Positions 38,499 through 47,903 of a stretch of 64,000 nucleotides of DNA are shown one piece after another (within the stretch, counting starts at the first letter, position 1; the number at the start of each line of letters is the position of its first letter). The notes beneath the pieces are model-generated. The model had not been told where the DNA came from and ran no database searches. It saw nothing but the letters and a program-made list of their open reading frames with translations. The DNA is taken from NCBI RefSeq assembly GCF_001983995.1, contig NZ_CP019450.1, positions 1,178,001-1,242,000 on the forward strand, read 5' to 3'. This DNA is from Halioglobus japonicus. Its GTDB lineage: Bacteria > Pseudomonadota > Gammaproteobacteria > Pseudomonadales > Halieaceae. The translations under genes and the position numbers were made by a program.

Positions 38499-39246
38499 AT
38501 GCGGGCGCGTTCTTGTCACACGTCCTGCTGGCCAGGCGGACAGCCTACTCGCGCGACTTGAACAGGCGGGCTATAGTGCCAGCCATCAGCCGCTGCTGGC
38601 ATTGGCGCCGCTGGCTGAGCTCGCACCATCGCTGCGGCAGCGGGTACTGGACCTCGACCTCTACGCCCATGTGATTTTTATCAGTGGCAACGCCGTGCGC
38701 TACGGACTCTCTATTATCGATGACTACTGGCCCCAGTTGCCCACTGGGATTAACTGGTATGCCATCGGGGGAACCACGGCTCGGCTGTTGGCCGAGCGCG
38801 GCCTCGTCGCCACAGAGCCAGGTGCGCAAATGAACAGCGAAGGTCTGCTGGCGGTGCCAGCGTTGCAGCAGGTCGTCGACCAGCGGGTGTTGATTGTGAA
38901 AGGGCAGGGCGGTCGCGAACTCCTGCAGAGTGAACTGACGGCGCGCGGCGCGCGGGTCGACGAGCTGGCCTGCTACTCGCGCGCATGTCCGCCACTGGAG
39001 CAGGGTGCTCTGGCACGGACAATCAGCGAGGGCGGGATAGAGACCGTGCTGATTTCCAGCGGCGAAGGTCTGCAGAATATGCTGACATTGCTTAGCGGGG
39101 AAGAAACCACTAAGTTTAGGGATGTACGCCTTGTGGTGCCTTCTCTGCGAGTGGAGAAGCTGGCGCGCGAGGCGGGTTTTACGCAAATTGATACGGCGGC
39201 CAATGCCTCAGATGAGGCCATGATGGCAGCCCTGCAAGGGCGGTAA
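38488..39246 (+). CDS. hemD: Uroporphyrinogen-III synthase
   Basis: About 252 residues. Closes hydroxymethylbilane with ring D inversion. The sequence is poorly conserved as usual for HemD, but [21 protein letters not shown] at the start, [12 protein letters not shown] and [13 protein letters not shown] are typical, and it follows hemC directly. An ATG and an adjacent in-frame GTG both could start it. Confidence 0.88.
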   Translation: MVTECGRVLVTRPAGQADSLLARLEQAGYSASHQPLLALAPLAELAPSLRQRVLDLDLYAHVIFISGNAVRYGLSIIDDYWPQLPTGINWYAIGGTTARLLAERGLVATEPGAQMNSEGLLAVPALQQVVDQRVLIVKGQGGRELLQSELTARGARVDELACYSRACPPLEQGALARTISEGGIETVLISSGEGLQNMLTLLSGEETTKFRDVRLVVPSLRVEKLAREAGFTQIDTAANASDEAMMAALQGR

Positions 39247-39261
39247 TCCGGAGATCATTGA

Positions 39262-40451
39262 GTGAGTGACGAGAACAACAGCACGACCGGGAACAAGGCA
39301 GATGAAGTCGCCCCGGCTGATACCGGCAAGGATGAAGCTGCCGCTTCCGAGCAGGGTGATACGCCCGGGAAACAGGGCAGTCCGCTGGTAGAGAAGAGCG
39401 CGGCTTCTGCAACGCCCCTGCGCCGGTGGTGAAGAAAGGCTCTTCGCTCGTCGCCTGGTTGGCGCTGGTACTGGTGTTGGTGCTGGCTGCAGCAGCAGGC
39501 TGGACCGTGCAGCAGGGCATGCAGCGTGAGGCCGCGCTGGTGCAGCGCATTGAATCACTCGGCACTGAGCTGGCTCCTCCGGAGGTCGACCTGGATGGTC
39601 TCGAACGCAAGCTGCGCCAGCAAATAGATCGCAAATCCAAGCAATCCAGCGATGCTATCAGCCAGCAAAATGCCCAGCTGGACCAGCTTCGTGCCCAGAT
39701 CCGCGACCAGCAGGAGCGCCTGGCATCCTTTAGCGCCAACGATCATGACGCCTGGCTGAGAGCGGAGGCCCAGTACCTGTTGCGGCTGGCCAGCCAGCGG
39801 CTCATCATGGCCCGTGATGTCGTGTCTGCCCAGGCCTTGCTGGGCAGTGCCGATAGCATTCTGGATGAATTGAACGATCCCACGCTCTACGATGTGCGGG
39901 CCGCCGTTGCCTCGGAACAGGCAGCACTGCGGGCCGTGCCCAAGGTGGATGTGGAGGGAATCTACCTGAGCCTGTCGGCCCTGATAGAACAGGCTGATTC
40001 GCTGGTGATCTTCCAGATGCAGGAAACCGAGGCGCAGCCCGAGGCCGAGCCCACTGAGGGCTGGCAGAGCCGCCTGGCCCGCGGCTATGAGGAAGCGGCA
40101 CAGAAACTGTCGGACTATGTCGTGATCCGACGTCGGGACGTACCCATGCGGGCATTGATGGATCCGCAGTGGGAAGGGCTGGTACGCCAGAACCTGAGAA
40201 TGTTGCTGGAGCAGGCCCAGGTGGCCCTTTTGTCAGGTAACCAGACGCTGTACACCGAGAGCCTGCAGCGTTCGCTGCACTGGGTAGAGCAGTTCTACGA
40301 TTCTGATGAGGCGGCCGCGAAGGCGATGGCGCGAGAGATTCGCCAGCTCGAGCAGCGCACGGTACAGGTGACCATGCCCGATCTGACCCGCTCCCTGAAA
40401 GCACTGGATAAGGCCATGAAGGAAGCTATCGGGCAGGGAGAGGCGGGCTAA
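39262..40451 (+). CDS. hemX: HemX-like uroporphyrinogen-III C-methyltransferase family protein (one-base frameshift)
   Basis: After restoring one C in a C4 run near base 39415, the protein is about 396 residues: a Pro/Ala/Glu-rich cytoplasmic tail, one membrane helix (SLVAWLALVLVLVLAAAAGW), and a long periplasmic coiled-coil body with DAWLRAEAQYLLRLASQRL, the HemX signature. A GGAG precedes the GTG start. Role is unclear; despite the family name, the methylase fold is absent. Without repair the first frame ends at ATPLRRW. The lesion resembles four others in this window. Confidence 0.82.
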
Positions 40452-40454
40452 GTC

Positions 40455-41702
40455 ATGCGCAAACTCTTTCTGCTCGCCCTGATCGCCCTACTGCTCGGTG
40501 TCGGTATTGTCGCCGTTATCGAGACTGATCCCGGTTATGTGTTGGTGGCCTACGGCAACTACACAGTAGAAACCAGCCTGTGGGTAGGCCTGGTGATTCT
40601 CGCCTTTTTCACCCTGGCCATTTATTTGTTGTTGCGCTTGCTCCGCCGGGTGGTGGGCGGACAGAACTCCCTCGCCAGCTGGTTGGGAGGCCGCCGTTCG
40701 CGCGCCTCTTCTCGCTTGACCACCCGCGGCATGATCAGTTTCATCGAGGGCAACTGGCAGCGTGCCCGCAGGCAGTTGCTGCGTGGCGCCAAAAATAGCG
40801 AAGCCCCGCTGATCAATTACCTGATGGCTGCCCGCGCCAGCTACCGACTAAACGAGCCCGACCAGATGCGTGAGTATCTCGGCGCCGCAGAAGAGGCCGA
40901 GGCCGAAGCGGGCATAGCGGTCGAGCTGACCCAGGCCGAGATGAAGCTGCATGCTGGGCAGTATGAGCAGGCCCTGGCTACCCTGGTGCGCGCCCGCCGC
41001 AACGCGAGCCGCCATCCCTACGTGCTGGACTTGTTGCACCGCGCCTATTACGGCCTCAAGGACTGGGGGCAATTGTTGGAATTGCTGCCGGAGTTGCGCA
41101 AGTACAAGGTGCTGGATGAGGCAGCGCTGAATACACTCGAGCGCGAAGTGTATATCGCGCTGTTGGCCGCACAGGCGGCCGGCGAAGACAGCGGCGATCA
41201 ATTGCGCCGGGTGTGGCAGAAGGTCCCTTCTGCACTTAAACAGGATCCGGAAATTCTCAACCGCTACGTGGCAATGTTGGTCGCCGGTGGTCACGAGGCC
41301 GCTGCGGACAAGGTGATTGTGCGCGCACTGAAGCAAAACTGGCAGCCCAGCCTGGTCCGCCACTATGGCTATCTGGGCCTGGAGCAGCCCGCCCGTCAAC
41401 TGGCCCAGGCCGAGAGCTGGTTGGCCAGTCACCCGCAGGATGCGCAGCTGCTGCTGTGCCTGGGTCGTCTCAGTGCCAGGGAAAAGCTCTGGGGCAAGGC
41501 GCGCGATTACTTGGAAAGCAGTTATCGCCTGGAGCGCTCAGCGGAAGTCTGTGCGGAATTGGGGAGGTTATTGCTCGCACTCGGCGAGCCAAAAGTGGCT
41601 GCTGCCTATCATCGCGAAGGTTTGCAAATCAGTCAGGGCGGGACCCTACCGGAGTTGCCCATGCCAGAGGCAACTCAGCCTCCGGCACGGCGTCAGGCCT
41701 GA
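40455..41702 (+). CDS. hemY: HemY, TPR-containing membrane protein of the heme cluster
   Basis: About 415 residues: two N-terminal membrane helices (LLALIALLLGVGIVAV; LWVGLVILAFFTLAIYLLL), then a TPR solenoid (APLINYLMAARASYRL... AVELTQAEMKLHAGQYEQAL). The family accompanies hemCDX in gammaproteobacteria; its exact role is unsettled. Starts four bases after hemX. Convergent with fabB; the two stop codons abut with no spacer. Confidence 0.92.
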   Translation: MRKLFLLALIALLLGVGIVAVIETDPGYVLVAYGNYTVETSLWVGLVILAFFTLAIYLLLRLLRRVVGGQNSLASWLGGRRSRASSRLTTRGMISFIEGNWQRARRQLLRGAKNSEAPLINYLMAARASYRLNEPDQMREYLGAAEEAEAEAGIAVELTQAEMKLHAGQYEQALATLVRARRNASRHPYVLDLLHRAYYGLKDWGQLLELLPELRKYKVLDEAALNTLEREVYIALLAAQAAGEDSGDQLRRVWQKVPSALKQDPEILNRYVAMLVAGGHEAAADKVIVRALKQNWQPSLVRHYGYLGLEQPARQLAQAESWLASHPQDAQLLLCLGRLSAREKLWGKARDYLESSYRLERSAEVCAELGRLLLALGEPKVAAAYHREGLQISQGGTLPELPMPEATQPPARRQA

Positions 41703-42929
41703 TTAGAGCGGGTATTTCTGGAAGACCAGTGAGGCGTTGGTGCCACCAAAGCCGAAGCTGTTCGACATCACGCGCACCAGGTCCACGTTGTCGTGGCGTT
41801 CGGTGGCAATGGGCAGACCTTCCGCTTCCGGATCCAGGTTTTCGATGTTGGCCGAAGCGGCGATAAATCCACGCTGTTGCATGAGCAGGGTATAAATTGC
41901 CTCCTGCACGCCGGCGGCGCCGAGGGAGTGCCCTGACAGCGACTTCGTAGAGCCGACCACCGGGATGCTGTCCATGTCGGCGTAGGCCTCTTTGACGGCT
42001 TTGAGTTCCTGGATGTCGCCCGCTGGCGTAGACGTGCCATGGGCGTTGATGTAATCCACGTTGCCCTCGACAGTGGACAGCGCCTGTTGCATGCAGCGTA
42101 CAGCGCCCTCGCCAGAGGGGGCGACCATGTCGTAGCCATCCGAGGTGGCGCCATAGCCGACTACTTCTGCGTAAATTTTTGCACCCCGCGCCAGGGCGTG
42201 ATCCAGCTCTTCCAGAACCAGCATGCCGCCACCGCCGGCAATTACAAAGCCGTCGCGGTCCGCATCGTAGGCGCGCGAGGCGCGCTCGGGGGTTTCGTTG
42301 TATTTGGTGGAGAGCGCGCCCATGGCATCAAACAGGCTGCTCAGGGTCCAGTGCAGTTCCTCACCGCCGCCGGCAAATACGATGTCCTGCTTGTTGAGCT
42401 GGATTTGCTCCATGGCGTTGCCGATGCAGTGCGCACTCGTGGAGCAGGCCGAGGAAATGGAGTAGTTCACGCCCTTGATCTTAAAGGGGGTGGCCAGACA
42501 GGCTGACACGGTGCTGCCCATGGTCTGGGTGACCCGGTATGGGCCCACCCGGCGCAAGCCGCGCTCACGCAAAATATCCGCAGCTTCAGTCTGGCTGGCA
42601 GAGGAGGCGCCGCCGGAGCCGGCGATAATGCCGGTGCGCACGTTGGATACCTGCTCTTCAGTTAAGCCAGCGTCTTCAATGGCCTGCTGCATGGAGATGT
42701 AGGCATATGAGGCGGCATCGCCCATAAACCGCAGCTGCTTGCGGTCGATCAGGGATTTGATGTCGATGTCCGGGGAGCCGGCGACATGGGAGCGCATGCC
42801 CATGTCGATATGTTCCTGGCGAGTGCTAATGCCCGATTTGCCCTCGTACAGTGCCTGCGCAACTGTCTCGGCATCATTGCCCAGGCAAGACACAATGCCC
42901 AGGCCGGTAACTACAACGCGTCTAGTCAT
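41703..42929 (-). CDS. fabB: 3-oxoacyl-ACP synthase I
   Basis: 408-residue condensing enzyme that elongates acyl-ACP and is needed for unsaturated fatty acids. Cys of the active site is in [14 protein letters not shown]; the two His are in [11 protein letters not shown] and [12 protein letters not shown]-terminus [17 protein letters not shown]. Four bases after fabA in the classic fabAB operon. Confidence 0.96.
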   Translation of the reverse strand: MTRRVVVTGLGIVSCLGNDAETVAQALYEGKSGISTRQEHIDMGMRSHVAGSPDIDIKSLIDRKQLRFMGDAASYAYISMQQAIEDAGLTEEQVSNVRTGIIAGSGGASSASQTEAADILRERGLRRVGPYRVTQTMGSTVSACLATPFKIKGVNYSISSACSTSAHCIGNAMEQIQLNKQDIVFAGGGEELHWTLSSLFDAMGALSTKYNETPERASRAYDADRDGFVIAGGGGMLVLEELDHALARGAKIYAEVVGYGATSDGYDMVAPSGEGAVRCMQQALSTVEGNVDYINAHGTSTPAGDIQELKAVKEAYADMDSIPVVGSTKSLSGHSLGAAGVQEAIYTLLMQQRGFIAASANIENLDPEAEGLPIATERHDNVDLVRVMSNSFGFGGTNASLVFQKYPL

Positions 42930-42933
42930 TGCT

Positions 42934-43449
42934 TTAGAAAGACTCCGTGGATTGGAAAAGGCCGACCCGCAGGTCGCTTGCTGTATAAATTTCACGGCCG
43001 TCTACGGAAACACTGCCGTCGGCGATACCCATCACCAGTTTGCGTTCGATGACGCGCTTCATGTTGATGTTATAGACCACTTTGCTGGCGGTCGGGAGAA
43101 TTTGGCCGGTAAACTTCACTTCGCCACAGCCCAGAGCGCGGCCGCGGCCCGGATTGCCGCGCCAGCCCAGGAAAAAGCCGACCAGCTGCCACATGGCATC
43201 AAGGCCCAGGCAGCCCGGCATTACCGGGTCGGACGGGAAGTGGCAGTCGAAAAACCACAGGTTCGGATTGATGTCGAGCTCGGCGACAATCTCGCCCTTG
43301 TCGAACTCGCCGCCCTCGGAGCTGATATGGGTGATGCGGTCAAGCATCAGCATATTGTCCACCGGCAACCGGGCATTGCCTTCGCCAAAGAGCTCTCCGT
43401 GGCCGCAGGCTACCAATTCGTCCTTGGCGTACGCGCTTTTTCCAGTCAT
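42934..43449 (-). CDS. fabA: 3-hydroxydecanoyl-ACP dehydratase/isomerase
   Basis: 171-residue enzyme introducing the cis double bond at C10. Active-site His is in [18 protein letters not shown], and Asp in [13 protein letters not shown]. Full length. With fabB it forms the anaerobic unsaturated fatty-acid route. Confidence 0.96.
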   Translation of the reverse strand: MTGKSAYAKDELVACGHGELFGEGNARLPVDNMLMLDRITHISSEGGEFDKGEIVAELDINPNLWFFDCHFPSDPVMPGCLGLDAMWQLVGFFLGWRGNPGRGRALGCGEVKFTGQILPTASKVVYNINMKRVIERKLVMGIADGSVSVDGREIYTASDLRVGLFQSTESF

Positions 43450-43661
43450 GTTGTTTCCAGGCTAATTAGGTCCGTCGCCCGTTGCGGGCTGGGAAGCGTG
43501 CCCATTCTAATAGTTGCGGGCCACAAGTCCAGCCTAGGCGACTGTCGGGAGTGGCTTGCAGGGACTGCTTTGGTTACTATGTTTGAATAGTGGTGCTCTC
43601 GCAGAGGTTTCATTATTTCTGCAGGCAGGTCGATTTCCAAGTTTCACTTCAAGGATTGAAC

Positions 43662-45071
43662 ATGTTGACTCCCGTTCTTCTGTCCGGCGGCGTGGGCAGC
43701 CGGTTGTGGCCCGTGTCGCGCGAGGCCCATCCCAAGCAGTTCCAGCCCCTGGCTGGTGAACTGTCCATGCTGCAGGAGACTCTGCGGCGCACCTCAGGCC
43801 TGGAGGCGACCGCCCCCCTGGTGGTGTGTAATGAAGATCACCGCTTCATGGTGGCCGAGCAGTTGCGCCAGGTGGATTTGCGGGCTAGCGCGCTGATTCT
43901 CGAGCCCGCGGGCCGCAATACGGCACCGGCGGTGGCCCTGGCTGCCCTGCGTGCGGTGCAGGATGACCCTGAGGCGCTGTTGCTGGTCTTGCCTGCTGAC
44001 CACGTGATACAGGACGTGGCTGCCTTCTCTGCGGCAGTGTCGCATGCTATTCCTCTGGCCCAGCAAGGGCGGCTGATGACCTTTGGTGTGGTACCCGCCA
44101 GCCCCGAGACCGGCTACGGTTATATCAAGTGTGGCGACGCCCTGGGTGATGAGCTATACGACCTCGAGCGTTTTGTCGAAAAGCCTGACCTGGATACCGC
44201 GAAAACCTACGTCGAGAGTGGCAGCTACCTGTGGAACAGCGGTATGTTCCTGCTCCGCGCCGATGCTTATCTCGCTGAACTGGGTGAGCACAATCCCGCC
44301 ATGCGCACCGCCTGTGAGCAGGCCATGGCCAGCGCGGCGACAGACATGGATTTTGTGCGGCCAGATGCGGAAGCTTTCGCGGCCTGCCCAAGCGACAGCA
44401 TTGATTACGCGGTGATGGAAAATACCCGCCTGGGTGGCGTGGTGTCGCTGGACTGTGGTTGGAGCGATGTCGGCGCCTGGTCGGCACTGTGGGACGTCCA
44501 CCCCGGCGACGAGCGTGGCAATGTGGTGCAGGGCGATGTGATGATCGATAACTGCGATAACAGCTACTTCCGCAGTGAATCGCGTCTGGTGGCAGCCACC
44601 GGCGTAGAAAACCTGGTTGTGGTGGAGACCGCCGATGCCGTGCTGGTGGCTGAGCGCGACAAGGTCCAGGATGTTAAGAACATTGTCGCTCGACTCAAGA
44701 CAGAAGGGCGCCCCGAGCACAGCCTGCACCAGTGCGTATACCGCCCCTGGGGTTGCTATGAAAGCCTGATCGTCTCGGATCGTTTTCAGGTGAAGCGCAT
44801 TACGGTGAACCCCGGTGAGCGTCTGTCACTGCAATTGCACCACCACCGTGCCGAGCACTGGATAGTGGTCAGTGGCACGGCGGAAGTCACCTGCGAAGAT
44901 AAAGTTTTCATGCTGGGCGAGGATGAGTCGACTTACATCCCGCTCGGCCACAAGCATCGCCTCGCCAACCCCGGGCGCATTCCGCTCGAACTGATTGAAG
45001 TGCAGACCGGCACCTATCTGGGTGAGGATGATATTGTAAGATTTGACGATCAATACGGCCGCAGTGATTAG
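43662..45071 (+). CDS. Mannose-1-phosphate guanylyltransferase/mannose-6-phosphate isomerase
   Basis: Bifunctional type II enzyme (AlgA/ManC/XanB family) of about 469 residues. The nucleotidyltransferase pyrophosphorylase motif is LSGGVGSRLWPVSREAHPKQ near the start; the second GDP-mannose signature is FVEKPD; the C-terminal cupin carries the isomerase motif with LSLQLHHHRAEHWIVVSGTAEV. Supplies GDP-mannose for polysaccharides. AAGGA lies before the ATG. Next gene galU begins 21 bases later, so all three sugar-nucleotide genes may form one operon. Confidence 0.92.
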   Translation: MLTPVLLSGGVGSRLWPVSREAHPKQFQPLAGELSMLQETLRRTSGLEATAPLVVCNEDHRFMVAEQLRQVDLRASALILEPAGRNTAPAVALAALRAVQDDPEALLLVLPADHVIQDVAAFSAAVSHAIPLAQQGRLMTFGVVPASPETGYGYIKCGDALGDELYDLERFVEKPDLDTAKTYVESGSYLWNSGMFLLRADAYLAELGEHNPAMRTACEQAMASAATDMDFVRPDAEAFAACPSDSIDYAVMENTRLGGVVSLDCGWSDVGAWSALWDVHPGDERGNVVQGDVMIDNCDNSYFRSESRLVAATGVENLVVVETADAVLVAERDKVQDVKNIVARLKTEGRPEHSLHQCVYRPWGCYESLIVSDRFQVKRITVNPGERLSLQLHHHRAEHWIVVSGTAEVTCEDKVFMLGEDESTYIPLGHKHRLANPGRIPLELIEVQTGTYLGEDDIVRFDDQYGRSD

Positions 45072-45092
45072 GTCTTTTCAAGGAGAATCAGG

Positions 45093-45922
45093 ATGATCAA
45101 GAAGTGTCTCTTTCCCGTGGCAGGGTACGGCACCCGGTTTTTGCCCGCGACAAAGAGCATGCCCAAGGAAATGCTGCCCATCGTGAACAAGCCGTTGGTG
45201 CAGTATGGGGTTGAGGAAGCCATAGAGGCCAACATGACGACCTGTGCGTTCGTCACCGGTCGCGGCAAGCGCGCCATTACCGACCATTTCGATATCAGCT
45301 ATGAGCTCGAACACCAGATATCCGGCACCGGTAAAGAGGCCTATCTGGGGAGTATTCGCTCGGTGCTCGATAAGGGCGTGTTTACCATGGTCCGCCAGCG
45401 CGAGATGAAGGGCCTGGGACACGCGATTCTTACCGGCCGCTCGCTGGTGGGAAATGAGCCTTTCGGCGTCCTGTTGTCAGACGATTTGTGCCTCAATGCC
45501 GAGGGCATGGGCGTACTTTCGCAAATGGCCGAGCTCTACCACCAGTTCCGCTGTTCCATCGTCGCCATCCAGGAAGTGCCCATGGACGAGGTGCATAAGT
45601 ATGGCGTGATCAAGGGTGAAAATCTGCGCGACAGCATTTACCGGGTCGACGACATGGTGGAAAAGCCGGCCCAGGAAGACGCTCCTTCCAATCTGGCGAT
45701 TATCGGTCGCTATATCCTCACTCCGGATATCTTTGAGATTCTCGAGGAAACGCCCCCGGAGCCAACGGTGAGATTCAGCTGACCGATGCCTTGCAGACCC
45801 AGGCCAAGCGTGGCCTGGTCATGGCCTACAAGTTCAAAGGCCAGCGCTTTGACTGCGGCTCCGTGCCCGGGTTTGTCGAAGCGACCAATCACGTTTACGA
45901 AAACTACTACGGCAAGGACTGA
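45093..45922 (+). CDS. galU: UTP-glucose-1-phosphate uridylyltransferase GalU (one-base frameshift)
   Basis: Makes UDP-glucose. About 276 residues after correction. The start [29 protein letters not shown] is diagnostic. In the run CCCCCGGAGCC near base 45757, one G is missing: the read frame gives [10 protein letters not shown] and stops, while an added G restores [16 protein letters not shown] and continues to [16 protein letters not shown]. Otherwise the protein is intact, and a strong SD (AAGGAGAATC) precedes it. The break is probably a homopolymer error, not gene decay. Confidence 0.88.
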
Positions 45923-45932
45923 GGCCAGCGTT

Positions 45933-47278
45933 GTGAGCGAAATTACCTGTTTCAAGGCCTACGATGTTCGTGGTCGGGTGCCCGATCAACTCAACGAAGA
46001 TATCGCTCGCCGCATTGGTCGGGCCTACGCAGAGGTCATCAAGCCCAAGCGCGTTGTGGTCGGTCACGATATCCGCCTGTCCAGCGAAGCTATTAAGGCG
46101 GCGCTCAGCGAGGGGCTCATGGAACAGGGTGTCGATGTTTACGACATCGGCATGTGCGGCACCGAGGAAATCTACTTCGCTACCTCCCATGCCAATATGG
46201 ACGGGGCATCGTGGTGACCGCCAGCCACAATCCCAAGGACTACAACGGCATCAAGTTTGTGCGCGAGGAGTCCAAGCCGATCTCTGCAGACAGCGGCCTG
46301 GGAGAGATCAAGGCGTTGGCGGAGCAGAATGATTTCACAGCGGCGGCGGAGCGCGGTCAGCTGCAGCCGCTGGACACGGCCGGCGCTTATGTCGAGCACC
46401 TGCTGTCATATGTTGATGTGAGCAAGCTCAAGCCCCTGAAAATTGTGGTGGATGCAGGCAATGGCGGCGCAGGCCGGGTTGTCGACCTGCTCGAGCCGCA
46501 TTTACCGTTTGAGTTCATCAAGCTGCATCATGAGCCCGATGGCAATTTCCCTAATGGCATTCCCAACCCGTTGTTGCCCGAAAACCGCGCCGCCACAATC
46601 GCCGCGGTCAAGGAGCACGGCGCCGACCTGGGTATTGGCTGGGACGGCGATTTTGATCGCTGCTTTTTTTACGATGAAAACAGCGAATTTATCGAGGGCT
46701 ACTACGTGGTCGGCCTGCTCGCCGAGGCCTTCCTGAAGCTTGAGCCCGGCGCCAAGATCGTTCACGACCCACGCCTGACCTGGAACACGGTAGATCAGGT
46801 GTTGGCGTCTGGCGGCCAGCCGGTGCTGACCAAGTGCGGCCACGCCTTCATCAAGGAGCGAATGCGCTCCGAGAACGCGGCCTACGGCGGCGAGATGAGT
46901 GCCCACCACTACTTCCGTGACTTCGCCTACTGCGACAGTGGCATGATTCCCTGGCTGCTGGTCACCGACCTGATCAGCACCACGGGTAAGCCCCTGAGCA
47001 CCATGGTGTCGGAGCGCATGGCGGCCTACCCCTGTTCCGGCGAGATCAACCGATCAGTCGACGATGCCAAGGCGGTGCTGGCCACAGCGGAAGCCACCTA
47101 TGGCGATCAGGGTGAGGTTGATCACACCGATGGCGTGAGCGTCGATTGCGGCAGCTGGCGCTTTAATCTGCGGATGTCCAACACTGAGCCTGTCGTGCGG
47201 CTCAACGTTGAGTCGCGGGGCGATGTTGCACTGATGGAGTCCAAGACTGCTGAGCTGCTTGCTTTGATCGAGGGCTAG
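45933..47278 (+). CDS. Phosphomannomutase/phosphoglucomutase (AlgC/ManB family, one-base frameshift)
   Basis: About 448 residues after correction. Converts mannose-6-P or glucose-6-P to the 1-phosphate forms used by the two upstream genes. GTG start ([14 protein letters not shown]). The frame is lost in the G4 run near base 46204; one added G gives [21 protein letters not shown], restoring the catalytic phosphoserine loop TASHNP. The metal loop GWDGDFDRC, the sugar-binding [10 protein letters not shown], and the C-terminal [14 protein letters not shown] are intact. A second lesion so close to that in galU, of identical type, points to sequencing error. Confidence 0.87.
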
Positions 47279-47409
47279 GGGTTAAGGCTAGCCGCAGTGC
47301 TCATTACCGTTTTCCGCCCCATATTTGGTAGTAGGTATGACCTGAGTCTATTCAGCAGCCGGAACAGAGCACCGCTGCCGGGTTTGGGATGCTTGCACGC
47401 TAGTCGTAA

Positions 47410-47612
47410 CGTCACTGGATAGAGGCGGGCGGAACGGCCACAAAGCTCCGCTCCGGCAGTTCCGGCAGCTCCGGTCGCGGCGTAACTCGGAGTAGGAATT
47501 GCAGCGCAATTCCAAAACACTCCTCAAACACCCACCACGAAAAGCCCTGCGCTGCCTCCCGCTGCGCAAAAAGCGTGGCCTGATGGTTCCGTCCACCTCT
47601 ACCCAGTGACGT
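47410..47612. repeat. 203-base element with 26-base terminal inverted repeats (MITE-like)
   Basis: The left end CGTCACTGGATAGAGGCGGG and the reverse complement of the right end CGTCACTGGGTAGAGGTGGA match with few changes and continue to CGGAAC. Inside is a GC-rich imperfect hairpin with no convincing gene. It fits a non-autonomous mobile element or REP/RAYT-type remnant. It lies in the 626-base gap between the mutase gene and pgi, where I see no coding sequence. Confidence 0.6.
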
Positions 47613-47715
47613 TGCTCTGGTCTGTTCTCTGAGCAAATAACGCGCCGTCTTTTACACGCAAGCCTGCTTGGCGTTTAGCTTGATCGGAGCCATGCCGGCG
47701 GGCGATAGGGTTTTC

Positions 47716-47828
47716 GAGCCATCAGGCCGTGCTTATGTTTTGCAGAAGCAGCGAAGGGCTTTCCGCAGGGAGTGTTTGAGGCGTGCCTGAGGATTGCAAA
47801 GCAATCCCACGCCGAGTTGCCCTGCGGC
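47716..47828 (+). repeat. Inverted partial copy of the neighbouring element
   Basis: This stretch (CCATCAGGCCGTGCTT... TGTTTGAGGCGTG... CCGAGTT) parallels the minus strand of 47481-47590 (CCATCAGGCCACGCTT... TGTTTGAGGAGTG... CCGAGTT). It ends with its own inverted arms CCGCAGGG/CCCTGCGG. So two diverged copies of one repeat face each other here, just downstream of pgi. Confidence 0.55.
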
Positions 47829-47903
47829 CGTAGCTGCTGGTGCAAACATACGGCCGCGAGGAAACGCTATCGCCCGTCGGCAGGGCGGATAGCCGGAAAT
47901 GGC

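Noticed and set aside
47412..47636. Short frames within the inverted-repeat element ahead of pgi
   Set aside because: They simply cover the repeat; the same DNA reads as terminal inverted repeats with a hairpin, and no frame is preserved between the two copies.
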